Assembly (NCBI RefSeq): GCF_003732275.1
Contig: NZ_MOBM01000021.1
Span: forward strand, 1-64,000
DNA length: 64,000 bases
Source of the DNA: Pseudomonas frederiksbergensis
GTDB lineage: Bacteria; Pseudomonadota; Gammaproteobacteria; Pseudomonadales; Pseudomonadaceae
Direction of reading: 5' to 3'
Shown: piece after piece, positions 47,242-54,912 of the stretch
Numbering within the stretch: position 1 is the stretch's first letter
Layout of the letters: every line of letters starts with the position of its first letter
Made by a program: the position numbers and the translations under genes
Notes under the pieces: model-generated
What the model was told of the DNA's origin: nothing
The model's database searches: none
What the model saw: only the letters and a program-made list of their open reading frames with translations

Positions 47242-48540
47242 ATGCCGCATTTCGCTTATCGGGAGGGCCACGCGCTGCCAGGGGTCAGTGGCATTGCGCT
47301 GACCCAGGTGGACGGGGAGGTGTGGCGCGCCATCGACGCCGAGCGTCAGCGCCAGGTGCAGTCAATCGAGCTGATCGCCGCCGAAAACGTGGTCAGTCGT
47401 GCGGTGCTCGAGGCCCAAGGGTCGGTGCTGACCAACAAATATGCCGAGGGCTACCCAGGGCGCCGCTATTACGCCGGTTGCTGCAATGTCGATGCAATTG
47501 AAGAACTCGCCATCGATCGGGCCAGGCAACTGTTCAGCTGTGCCTATGCCAACCTGCAACCCCATTCGGTCAGCCAAGCCAACCAGGCTGTGTTTCTGGC
47601 TCTGCTGGCGCCGGGGGACAAGATCCTGGGCCTGGACCTCAAGTCCGGTGGGCACCTGTCCCATGGTGCTGCGTTCAACTTGTCCGGGCGCTGGTTTCAG
47701 GCCCTCAGCTATGGGGTGCACTCGGTGACCCATAGGGTCGACATGGATCAGGTCGAGCAGATCGCCCGACAAGAACGCCCACGCCTGATCATCGCAGGGG
47801 CCTCGGCGTATTCACGGGCGCTGGATTTCGCCCGGTTTCGTGCGATTGCCGACGAGGTGGGTGCGTTCCTGATGGCCGACATCGCCCACGTCGCCGGCCT
47901 GGTCGCGGGTGGTGCGTATCCGTCTCCAGTGCCGTTCGCCCACGTCACCACCCTCAGCACCCACGCCACGTTGCGCGGTCCGCGTGGCGGGATGATCCTG
48001 TGCAATGAGCAGGCCATTGCGCAGAAGATCAATGCGGCTGTATTCCCCGGCCTACAGGGCGCGGCACTGATGCACACCGTAGCGGCCAAGGCCGTGGCGC
48101 TGGGCGAGGCATTGCAACCGGCCTTCGGCGCTTATGCCCACGCCGTGGTCGCCAATGCCCAGGCCTTGTGCGGCCGATTGGCTGAAGGTGGGCTGTTGGT
48201 CGTGTCGGGCGGCACCGACTGTCACTTGGGGGTGATTGACCTGCGGCCCTGGGGCCTGGTGGGGAATGTCGCCGAGCGTGCGTTGGAGGCAATCGGCATT
48301 ACCGTGAACAAAAATGTCGTGCCCGGCGATGAGGTCAAGCCCACCGTGACGTCCGGCATTCGTCTCGGCAGTGCGGCGTGCACTTCGCGTGGCATGGGGG
48401 TCGATGAATTCAGGGAGATCGGCGACATGATTCTGGCCATGCTCGGTGGCTTGCGCAGCGGTGCCCTCGACGGCCGCACTGAACGCTCGATTCGTGAAGG
48501 CATCAGCGACCTGACCAAGCGTTTCAGGTTGCCGTATTAA
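47242..48540 (+). CDS. Serine hydroxymethyltransferase-like protein lacking the PLP lysine
   Basis: A 432-residue fold-type I PLP protein aligning to GlyA over its whole length: IELIAAENVVSRAV, TNKYAEGYPGRRYY, GGHLSHG, ADIAHVAGLVAGG, THATLRGPRGGMIL, SGGTDCHLG and TSGIRLGS. The PLP-pocket aspartate (ADIAH) and the carboxylate arginine (GIRLG) are kept. The Schiff-base lysine of the THKT motif is Ala242 (codon GCC at 47965); at least two base changes separate it from a lysine codon. The glycine of PHSGSQ is valine (PHSVSQ). It is therefore not a normal SHMT: a pseudoenzyme, a partner of the second SHMT, or an enzyme with altered chemistry. ATG 47242 with AGGGAG is preferred to the GTG at 47236. 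Confidence 0.88.
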   Translation: MPHFAYREGHALPGVSGIALTQVDGEVWRAIDAERQRQVQSIELIAAENVVSRAVLEAQGSVLTNKYAEGYPGRRYYAGCCNVDAIEELAIDRARQLFSCAYANLQPHSVSQANQAVFLALLAPGDKILGLDLKSGGHLSHGAAFNLSGRWFQALSYGVHSVTHRVDMDQVEQIARQERPRLIIAGASAYSRALDFARFRAIADEVGAFLMADIAHVAGLVAGGAYPSPVPFAHVTTLSTHATLRGPRGGMILCNEQAIAQKINAAVFPGLQGAALMHTVAAKAVALGEALQPAFGAYAHAVVANAQALCGRLAEGGLLVVSGGTDCHLGVIDLRPWGLVGNVAERALEAIGITVNKNVVPGDEVKPTVTSGIRLGSAACTSRGMGVDEFREIGDMILAMLGGLRSGALDGRTERSIREGISDLTKRFRLPY

Positions 48541-48571
48541 ACCGCCTGCGCTTTTTTGAAAAGGAATTCCA

Positions 48572-48748
48572 ATGCCCGGCATCATCCCCACCGGCCGTCT
48601 AGCGGCCACCCGCACGTCACGGTTCAGATTGTTCACCACCGCCAAGCCTCAACCCGTCATCGCGGTTGAATGCCCCAAGCTGCCCAGGCGTGCGCGGATG
48701 GCCGACCAGGCCCAGCAGCTGCTGATGAACTATGCGCTGGGCCATTAG
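48572..48748 (+). CDS. Possible small basic protein (58 codons)
   Basis: ATG 48572 is preceded by AAGGA at a good distance, 31 bases after the SHMT-like gene. The frame gives MPGIIPTGRLAATRTSRF, then an arginine-rich middle (LPRRARMADQAQQLLMNYALGH at the end). The stop at 48748 overlaps the end of the convergent regulator gene by four bases. No family is recognised. The open frame could be chance in GC-rich DNA, but the ribosome-binding site and position make it worth recording. Confidence 0.35.
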   Translation: MPGIIPTGRLAATRTSRFRLFTTAKPQPVIAVECPKLPRRARMADQAQQLLMNYALGH

Positions 48749-50241
48749 ATTTTCAGGGCGTTGGCCAGGCGCAACATGGCGGCTTCGATTTCATACGCGG
48801 TCAGGGAGGAGTAGCCCAGCAGCCAGCCCTGTTGCTTCGGGTCGCCCGCGTACAAGCCGCTGAGGCCGGACAGTTGCACGCCGGCAGTGGCGGCCTGGCG
48901 GATGGTTTTTTCCTCGGACCATCCGGCTTTCAGCAAGCAGGGGATTTGCAACCCGCCCGGCGGCAGTTCGGCGGTGACCACCGTGCTCAAGTACTTGCCG
49001 ATGGCATCGTGCATGATCGACCGGCGTCCGGCATACAGCTTGCGCATGGCCCGGACATGCGCGTTGTAATGGCCGTCTTCCATAAAACGCGCAAGCGTCA
49101 GTTGCAGCGTTTGCGGAGTGTGGCCGTCCATCATGCTGCGCGCATAGGCAAAGGGCTTGACCAGCTCGGAGGGCAGCACCATATACCCCATGCGCAGGCC
49201 GGGGTAGAGGGTCTTGCTGAACGTGCCGATGTAGAGCGTGCGCTGATACTTGTCCAGGCCCTGCACGCACGCTGTGGGTTGCCCGTCGTAATGGAACTCG
49301 CTGTCGTAGTCATCTTCGATGATCCACTTGCCTTTTTGCGCCGCCCAATTGATCAACTCAAGACGCCGCTCCAGCGGCAACGTCGCGCCGGTGGGGTATT
49401 GGTGCGAGGGCGTGACATACACGCAATTGGCGCCGCTGCGGTCGGCGTACAGCAGGTCGGTGCGGATGCCCCGTTCATCGACATCAATGGGCAGCACCTG
49501 GGTTTCGGCGATTTCGAAGGCCTTGCGGGCGCCGTAATAGCCGGGGTTTTCCAGCAGAATCGGCTTGCCGGCGTCCACCAGCAACTGTGCGCACAGATAC
49601 AACGCCTGACGCGTACTGCTCAATACCAGCACCTGGTCGGGGGAGCATTTGGCGCCGCGTTCGAGGTTCAGGTAGGTGGCAATCGCTTTGCGCAGGGGCT
49701 CGGCCCCTTGTGGATCGCCATGCAGCAGCACGTTCGCGCGATAGTCCTTCATGACCTGGCGCTGCAAACGCTCCCAGACATCCGTCGGGAAGCTGCGGGT
49801 TTCCGGCAGGCCGGTGGCGAATGCCTTGATGACTTGCTGATCGCGCACACCGCCGGTGTCGAAGATCATCCGCCCGCGTTGGCTGAGTTCGGCGCCCGGT
49901 GCGGCGACGCTGCTCCTGACTTCCTGAGCCTTGAGGCGTCGGCGGCCGGCACCGCGCAATTCGACGCCCACCGTGTCGCAGACGTAACTGCCGGCGCCTT
50001 CGCGGCGCACGATAAACCCGTCCCGATGCAACTGCACATAGGCGTTCTCAACGGTGTCGCGGGCGCAGCCCAGTGACTTGGACAGCACCCGCGTGGCGGG
50101 CAGTTTCAAGCCGGGGCCGAGAGCGCCGTCGAGTATCAGCGCACGCAACGCACGCTGGATCCGCTGGTGCAAATCCAGCAGCTGAAACTCAGCGTCGTTG
50201 AGGCGCATCTTCAGAGTTTCCAGCTCGAAGGTCTTTGCCAT
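48745..50241 (-). CDS. MocR/PdxR-type transcriptional regulator (GntR-aminotransferase fusion)
   Basis: A 498-residue regulator. The N-terminal GntR winged helix (about 20-90) contains LPATRVLSKSLGCARDTVENAY. The C-terminal fold-type I aminotransferase-like domain (about 130-498) has the PLP lysine Lys343 in GTFSKTLYPGLRMGY and the cofactor motifs ENPGYYGAR and EDDYDSEF. Members sense PLP or a PLP-amino-acid adduct and switch nearby amino acid, PLP or transport genes. It is divergent from the serC-like operon and convergent with the SHMT-like gene. A GTGGTCTG motif touches its start codon, which suggests autoregulation. Confidence 0.92.
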   Translation of the reverse strand: MAKTFELETLKMRLNDAEFQLLDLHQRIQRALRALILDGALGPGLKLPATRVLSKSLGCARDTVENAYVQLHRDGFIVRREGAGSYVCDTVGVELRGAGRRRLKAQEVRSSVAAPGAELSQRGRMIFDTGGVRDQQVIKAFATGLPETRSFPTDVWERLQRQVMKDYRANVLLHGDPQGAEPLRKAIATYLNLERGAKCSPDQVLVLSSTRQALYLCAQLLVDAGKPILLENPGYYGARKAFEIAETQVLPIDVDERGIRTDLLYADRSGANCVYVTPSHQYPTGATLPLERRLELINWAAQKGKWIIEDDYDSEFHYDGQPTACVQGLDKYQRTLYIGTFSKTLYPGLRMGYMVLPSELVKPFAYARSMMDGHTPQTLQLTLARFMEDGHYNAHVRAMRKLYAGRRSIMHDAIGKYLSTVVTAELPPGGLQIPCLLKAGWSEEKTIRQAATAGVQLSGLSGLYAGDPKQQGWLLGYSSLTAYEIEAAMLRLANALKI

Positions 50242-50249
50242 GTGGTCTG
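50242..50249 (+). promoter_or_regulatory. GTGGTCTG motif, copy c, at the regulator start
   Basis: Immediately upstream of the MocR ATG (50241). Binding here would block the regulator's own translation start region and lies 128 bases upstream of the serC-like start. Confidence 0.45.
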
Positions 50250-50262
50250 CTCTCTTTCTATG

Positions 50263-50328
50263 AACTGGCAGGTAAAGGCAGGCCAGTTTATCCGTAGACT
50301 CTGGCCCTCGCCACCCCAGGCTTTACCT
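50263..50328. promoter_or_regulatory. Two inverted repeats in the MocR/serC-like divergent gap
   Basis: AACTGGC (50263-50269) is inverted as GCCAGTT (50282-50288). AGGTAAAG (50270-50277) is inverted as CTTTACCT (50321-50328). They are interleaved within 66 bases of a 135-base divergent promoter region, a likely place for regulator binding. A related GGGTAAAACC lies at 51503, before the BenE gene. Confidence 0.45.
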
Positions 50329-50376
50329 CGGTGATTACGCACAGGGCAAGCGTTCTTGAACAGGAGTTACTCAACC

Positions 50377-51459
50377 ATGGCTCGGTCACACAACTTCAGC
50401 GCAGGCCCCACCGCGGTGCCGTTGGACGTCCTCACTCAGGCGCACGAGGAGTTTTTCGATTTTGCCAGCACCGGCATGTCCGTGATGGAAATCAGCCATC
50501 GTTCGCAGGTGTTCATGACGGTGGCCCGCGAGGCCGAACGGGACCTGCGCGATATCCTCGGGGTGCCGCCCGCCTACAAAGTGCTGTTCCTGCAAGGGGG
50601 CGCCTCGTTGCAGTTCGCTCAAGTGCCGATGAACCTGATAGGCGATAAAGGCACAGCGGATTACCTGCACACCGGCCTCTGGTCGGGCAAGGCGATCGAG
50701 GCTGCACGGCGCTACTGCGATGTGCGCGTGGTTGCCAGTACCCACGCGTCCGGTTTCGACCGCGTCCCCCACGGCTCGGAGTGGCGCCTTAACGCCGACG
50801 CCGCCTACTTGCACTACACCGAGAATGAGACGGTGCACGGCGTGCAGTTCATCGACACGCCCGCGAGCGACGCGCCGCTGGTGTGCGATGCTTGTTCAAG
50901 CCTGCTGTCCAAGCCGATCGACATCGCCAGGCATGGGCTGGTGTATGCCGCCGCGCAGAAAAACATGGGCGTGGCCGGGTTGACGGTGGTCATCGTGGAC
51001 CCGGCGTTGCTGGAGCGTTCCCATGCCTTTACCCCGGACATTCTCAACTACGCGCGCATCAGCGACGCGCAGTCGATGCTCAATACCCCGGCGACCTTCC
51101 CCTGGTACCTCACCGGCTTGACGCTCAAGTGGATCAAGCACAGCGGCGGTCTGCAGGCCCTGCATCAGCGCAACCAGACTAAGGCGGGAATGCTGTACCG
51201 CGCCATCGATGGGAGTGACGGGTTTTATCGCAACCCTGTGCAGTTACCGTATCGCTCCATCAACAACGTGCCCTTCCGGCTGGCCGAGGCGGCTCTGGAG
51301 AAGGTCTTTTTGCGGAGCGCCGAGCAGGCCGGCCTCAATGGCCTCAAAGGCCACGCCAGCGTCGGCGGCCTGCGCGCCAGCCTCTACAACGCCGTTTCAG
51401 TGCCGGCGGTCGAGGCGCTGTGCGATTTCATGAACGTGTTTGCGCGCGAGCATGGCTGA
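50377..51459 (+). CDS. Phosphoserine aminotransferase-like protein (second SerC)
   Basis: A 360-residue class V aminotransferase matching SerC along its whole length: HNFSAGPTAVPLDVL, MEISHRSQVF, LFLQGGASLQFAQVPMNL, the PLP lysine Lys195 in AAAQKNMGVAGLTVV, and GGLRASLYNA near the end. SerC makes 3-phosphoserine for serine, and 4-phosphohydroxythreonine for vitamin B6. The housekeeping serC of Pseudomonas normally lies by gyrA and pheA, so this is inferred to be a paralogue serving the local pathway. ATG 50377 with AGGAGT is chosen over an upstream TTG. First gene of a five-gene plus-strand set. Confidence 0.9.
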   Translation: MARSHNFSAGPTAVPLDVLTQAHEEFFDFASTGMSVMEISHRSQVFMTVAREAERDLRDILGVPPAYKVLFLQGGASLQFAQVPMNLIGDKGTADYLHTGLWSGKAIEAARRYCDVRVVASTHASGFDRVPHGSEWRLNADAAYLHYTENETVHGVQFIDTPASDAPLVCDACSSLLSKPIDIARHGLVYAAAQKNMGVAGLTVVIVDPALLERSHAFTPDILNYARISDAQSMLNTPATFPWYLTGLTLKWIKHSGGLQALHQRNQTKAGMLYRAIDGSDGFYRNPVQLPYRSINNVPFRLAEAALEKVFLRSAEQAGLNGLKGHASVGGLRASLYNAVSVPAVEALCDFMNVFAREHG

Positions 51460-51473
51460 GCCGACCGCGCAAA

Positions 51474-51481
51474 GTGGTCTG
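51474..51481 (+). promoter_or_regulatory. GTGGTCTG motif, copy d, before the BenE gene
   Basis: Reads CAAAGTGGTCTGGTCTGCTG, identical to copy a over CAAAGTGGTCTG and with a tandem GGTCTG. It lies in the 123-base gap between the serC-like and BenE-like genes, so the downstream genes may have their own regulated promoter. Confidence 0.5.
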
Positions 51482-51582
51482 GTCTGCTGCGTTAAAGCGT
51501 AGGGGTAAAACCTGCCATTCAACGGCTATAAATGACCGCTTACCAGCGACCGGATACATCGTCCAGCAAGGAGCCAAGACCT

Positions 51583-52836
51583 ATGTCATCTACTCAATCC
51601 CTCTCGTCCCTGCGTCTGCGGGACCTGCTGCACCCGGTGGTTGCCGGGCTGATTTCGGTGATCGTCAATTACGGCGGCACCTTCATCCTGGTGTTTCAGG
51701 CCGCCAAGGTCGCAGGGCTCAGCCCTGAGTTGACGGCGTCGTGGGTTTGGTCGGTGTCGATCGGGGTAGGGGTGACCGGGCTGTTCCTCAGTTGGGTGCG
51801 CCGCGAACCGATCATCACCGCCTGGTCAACCCCGGCGGCGGCTTTTTTGATCGTCGCCTTGGCGACCACACCCTACGCCGAGGCCATCGGGGCGTACATG
51901 ATTTCGGCTGCAGCGTTCGTGCTGCTGGGCGTGTCCGGCTACTTTGAAAAAGCCGTTCGCCTGACCCCGCCCGGTGTGGCTGCGGGCTTGTTGGGCGGCA
52001 TCCTGCTGCAATTCGGCATCGGTGCGTTCGCCAGCATGAGCGTCGACCCGTTATTGGTCGGGGTGTTGATCGGCGCCTACATCGTGTTCAAGCGCTTGAG
52101 TGCGCGCTATGCGGTGGTCGGCATTCTGGTGCTGGGGCTTGGCTTTCTGCTGATGCAGGGGCGCGTGGATTTCATGGGGCTGGCGCTGGAGTTTGCGACA
52201 CCGGTGTTCACACGGCCTGAGTTCTCGGTCAATGCGTTGTTGAGCGTGGCGTTGCCGCTGTTTCTGATCACCCTCACGGGGCAGTATATGCCGGGCATGC
52301 TGGTGCTGCGCAATGACGGGTTCAACACCAGTGCCAACCCGATCCTCAGCGTGACCGGGCTGGGTTCTTTGCTGATGGCGCCGTTCGGTTCCCATGCCTT
52401 CAATATCGCGGCCATCACGGCCGCCATCTGCACTGGCAAGGAAGCGTCTGAAGATCCGTCCAAGCGCTGGATCGCAGGCGTGGCCGCGGGCATCTTCTAC
52501 ATCTTGGTGGGGATTTTCGGCGTGACCCTGGCGGCGGTGTTCATGGCCTTCCCGGCGACCTTCATTACCACCCTGGCCGGGCTGGCCCTGTTGGGCACCC
52601 TCGGCGCGAGCCTGGCCAATGCCATGGCAGACGTGAAATCGCGGGAAGCGTCGCTGATCACCTTTCTGGCCTGCGCGGCCAATATCACCCTGCTGGGCAT
52701 CGGCGGCGCGTTCTGGGGCCTGGTCATCGGCCTGGCGGCCTACGCCGTGCTCAATGGGCAGTTGCCGCGTCGTGAAAAGGCTGCTGTCCCACAGGCCGAA
52801 CCGGTTGCAGTGCCCACCAAAGGAGCGGCCAACTGA
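51583..52836 (+). CDS. BenE-family inner-membrane transporter
   Basis: A 417-residue membrane protein with about eleven to twelve hydrophobic segments. It closely follows the BenE/YdcO pattern: AWSTPAAAFLI, SVALPLFLITLTGQYMPG, APFGSHAFNIAAITAAICTG and RWIAGVAAGIFYILVGIFG. BenE proteins carry benzoate or related aromatic acids with protons; YdcO of E. coli is of unknown substrate. ATG 51583 with AAGGAG is chosen over ATG 51532. The stop overlaps the next start (TGATG). The cargo here may be a pathway precursor or product. Confidence 0.9.
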   Translation: MSSTQSLSSLRLRDLLHPVVAGLISVIVNYGGTFILVFQAAKVAGLSPELTASWVWSVSIGVGVTGLFLSWVRREPIITAWSTPAAAFLIVALATTPYAEAIGAYMISAAAFVLLGVSGYFEKAVRLTPPGVAAGLLGGILLQFGIGAFASMSVDPLLVGVLIGAYIVFKRLSARYAVVGILVLGLGFLLMQGRVDFMGLALEFATPVFTRPEFSVNALLSVALPLFLITLTGQYMPGMLVLRNDGFNTSANPILSVTGLGSLLMAPFGSHAFNIAAITAAICTGKEASEDPSKRWIAGVAAGIFYILVGIFGVTLAAVFMAFPATFITTLAGLALLGTLGASLANAMADVKSREASLITFLACAANITLLGIGGAFWGLVIGLAAYAVLNGQLPRREKAAVPQAEPVAVPTKGAAN

Positions 52837-53681
52837 TGCCTGATCAAACCGAAGACCTCAACATCCTGCATGCGCGCCATGGTCGTTACCCACAGGCCGA
52901 CAGTGTCGAAGACTTTCGCCGCAACCTGGCCGCCGTGCAGCAACGCATTGTCGAGGCGTGCCGTCGGGTAGGGCGGGACCCGGCCGGTGTGCGCTTGCTG
53001 CCGGTCAGCAAAACCTTTGATGAAGCTCATCTGCGTCTGGCCTATGCCGCCGGTTGCCGCCTGCTGGGCGAGAACAAGGTGCAGGAAGCACAGCGCAAGT
53101 GGGAAGCCATGACCGACCTGCAAGACCTGCAATGGTCGGTGATCGGCCATTTGCAGACCAACAAGGCCAAGCAGGTCGCACGCTTCGCCAGCGAGTTCCA
53201 GGCCCTGGACAGCCTGCGGGTGGCCGAGGCGCTGGACCGTCGCCTGCACATTGAAGGTCGGCAGATGGACGTGTTCGTCCAGGTCAATACCTCCGGCGAA
53301 GCCAGCAAGTACGGGCTGGCGCCCGATGACGTGGCGGCTTTCCTGGAGGCTATGCCAGCGTTCCCGACACTGCGGGTTCGCGGGTTGATGACGCTGGCGC
53401 TGTTCTCGGCTGACGCGATGCGGGTGCGCCCATGCTTCGTCCGGCTGCGTGAATTGCGCGACCGCTTGCGTCATTGCGCCCCTGATGGGGTGTCGCTGCA
53501 AGAGCTGTCGATGGGCATGTCGGGTGACTTTGAAATCGCCATTGAAGAGGGCGCGACCGTGGTGCGCGTCGGACAGGCGATCTTCGGTGCCCGAGCCATG
53601 CCGGATGCGTACTACTGGCCGACCGCCGATGCCCGCCCCCTCAGTGAAGACACGTTGTTGTCGATCACTCCCAGCCGTTGA
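52836..53681 (+). CDS. YggS-like PLP-homeostasis protein (paralogue)
   Basis: A 281-residue fold-type III PLP-binding protein of the PLPBP/YggS family. The PLP lysine is Lys59 (LLPVSKTFDEAHL). GENKVQEAQRKWEAM, WSVIGHLQTNKAKQVARF, VQVNTSGEASKYGL, LSMGMSGDFEIAIEEGATVVRVG and IFGAR are all conserved. It has about 23 extra residues at the N terminus and a C-terminal tail compared with the 234-residue E. coli protein. YggS buffers free PLP and affects amino acid pools. The housekeeping copy in Pseudomonas normally lies by pilT, so this is inferred to be a second copy tied to the PLP enzymes around it. It overlaps the BenE gene by one base. Confidence 0.9.
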   Translation: MPDQTEDLNILHARHGRYPQADSVEDFRRNLAAVQQRIVEACRRVGRDPAGVRLLPVSKTFDEAHLRLAYAAGCRLLGENKVQEAQRKWEAMTDLQDLQWSVIGHLQTNKAKQVARFASEFQALDSLRVAEALDRRLHIEGRQMDVFVQVNTSGEASKYGLAPDDVAAFLEAMPAFPTLRVRGLMTLALFSADAMRVRPCFVRLRELRDRLRHCAPDGVSLQELSMGMSGDFEIAIEEGATVVRVGQAIFGARAMPDAYYWPTADARPLSEDTLLSITPSR

Positions 53682-53705
53682 TCCCCCTCTACAGGAAGGC
53701 CCGCA

Positions 53706-54887
53706 ATGTCCGCTGCACCCGCTTACCTCATGCACACCTCAGCCCGACAACCGGTTTCGTTCAGCCGAGGCCAGGGCGCCTCGTTGTGGGACACCGAGGG
53801 TGTTGAATACCTGGATGCCATCGCCGGTGTGGCGGTGACGAGCCTGGGGCATGCCAACCCCGAAATTGCCGCGGCCATCGCCGAACAGGCCACGGTGTTA
53901 CTGCACACGACCAACCTGTTCCGTATCCCATGGCAGGAGCAATTGGGCGAACGACTGTGCCTGCTCTCGGGCATGCAACGGGCGTTTTTCTGCAACTCCG
54001 GAGCAGAGGCCAACGAAGCGGCGCTCAAACTGGCCCGCCTGCACGCCAACGCCCGGCAGGTGACCCAGCCGCAAGTGTTGGTGATGGACAACAGTTTTCA
54101 CGGGCGCACCCTGGCCACTCTCGCCGCTACCGGCAACCCCGCCGTGCATCGCGGCTTCGAGCCCCTGATGCCGGGCTTTGTGCGAGTGCCTTACGACAAC
54201 ATCGAGGCGATTCGCCAGGTCGCGGCGCAGTCACCCGATATCGTTGCGGTGCTCGTCGAGCCGGTGCAGGGTGAGGGAGGCGTGCACGCCGCCTCTGCCG
54301 GCTACCTGCAGGCCCTGCGCCAACTGTGTGATGAGCACGACTGGCTGATGATGATCGATGAAGTGCAGACCGGGCTGGGCCGCACCGGTACCTGGTTTGG
54401 CTTTGAGCATGCGGGCATCGAGCCGGACGTCATTACCCTGGCCAAAGCGCTGGGCAACGGTTTCCCGATCGGCGCGTGCCTGGCGCGGGGCAAGGCCGCC
54501 GAGCTGTTTTCCCCCGGCCACCATGCGTCCACGTTCGGCGGTAACCCGTTGGCGTGCCGCGTGGGCTGCACAGTGCTCGACATCATGCAGCGCGATCACA
54601 TCCCGCAACGGGCTGCCGCCTCGGGCCGCCGCTTGTTGGCGGCCTTGAAGCTGGCGCTGGGCAACCATCCTGAGGTGGTGTCCGTTCGCGGCATCGGCTT
54701 GATGATCGGCATTGAACTCAATGGCCCGTGCGCCGAACTGGTCGGCCGGGCCCGTGAAGAACAACGTCTGCTGATCACCGTCACACGGGGCACCACCGTG
54801 CGCCTGTTGCCGCCGCTGATCTGCGATGACGCACAGATCGACGACATCGCCGCGCGCATCACGCGCCTGCTGTCACCCGCCGCTTGA
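53706..54887 (+). CDS. Class III aminotransferase (acetylornithine/succinylornithine type)
   Basis: A 393-residue PLP enzyme of the ArgD/AstC group: LWDTEGVEYLDAIAGVAV, FFCNSGAEANEAALKLAR, NSFHGRTLATLAATG, MIDEVQTGLGRTGTWF, the PLP lysine Lys247 in ITLAKALGNGFPIGA, and HASTFGGNPLACR. Such enzymes transfer omega-amino groups of ornithine-like or diamine-like substrates. The true substrate here is not known. It starts 24 bases after the YggS-like gene with AGGAAGG upstream, in the same operon. Confidence 0.88.
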   Translation: MSAAPAYLMHTSARQPVSFSRGQGASLWDTEGVEYLDAIAGVAVTSLGHANPEIAAAIAEQATVLLHTTNLFRIPWQEQLGERLCLLSGMQRAFFCNSGAEANEAALKLARLHANARQVTQPQVLVMDNSFHGRTLATLAATGNPAVHRGFEPLMPGFVRVPYDNIEAIRQVAAQSPDIVAVLVEPVQGEGGVHAASAGYLQALRQLCDEHDWLMMIDEVQTGLGRTGTWFGFEHAGIEPDVITLAKALGNGFPIGACLARGKAAELFSPGHHASTFGGNPLACRVGCTVLDIMQRDHIPQRAAASGRRLLAALKLALGNHPEVVSVRGIGLMIGIELNGPCAELVGRAREEQRLLITVTRGTTVRLLPPLICDDAQIDDIAARITRLLSPAA

Positions 54888-54912
54888 ATTCTTGACCAAG
54901 GACACTTTGCAC

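Noticed and set aside
48670..50076. 468-codon plus-strand open frame opposite the MocR gene
   Set aside because: The minus-strand protein has complete GntR and aminotransferase domains with its PLP lysine; the plus-strand frame has no motifs.
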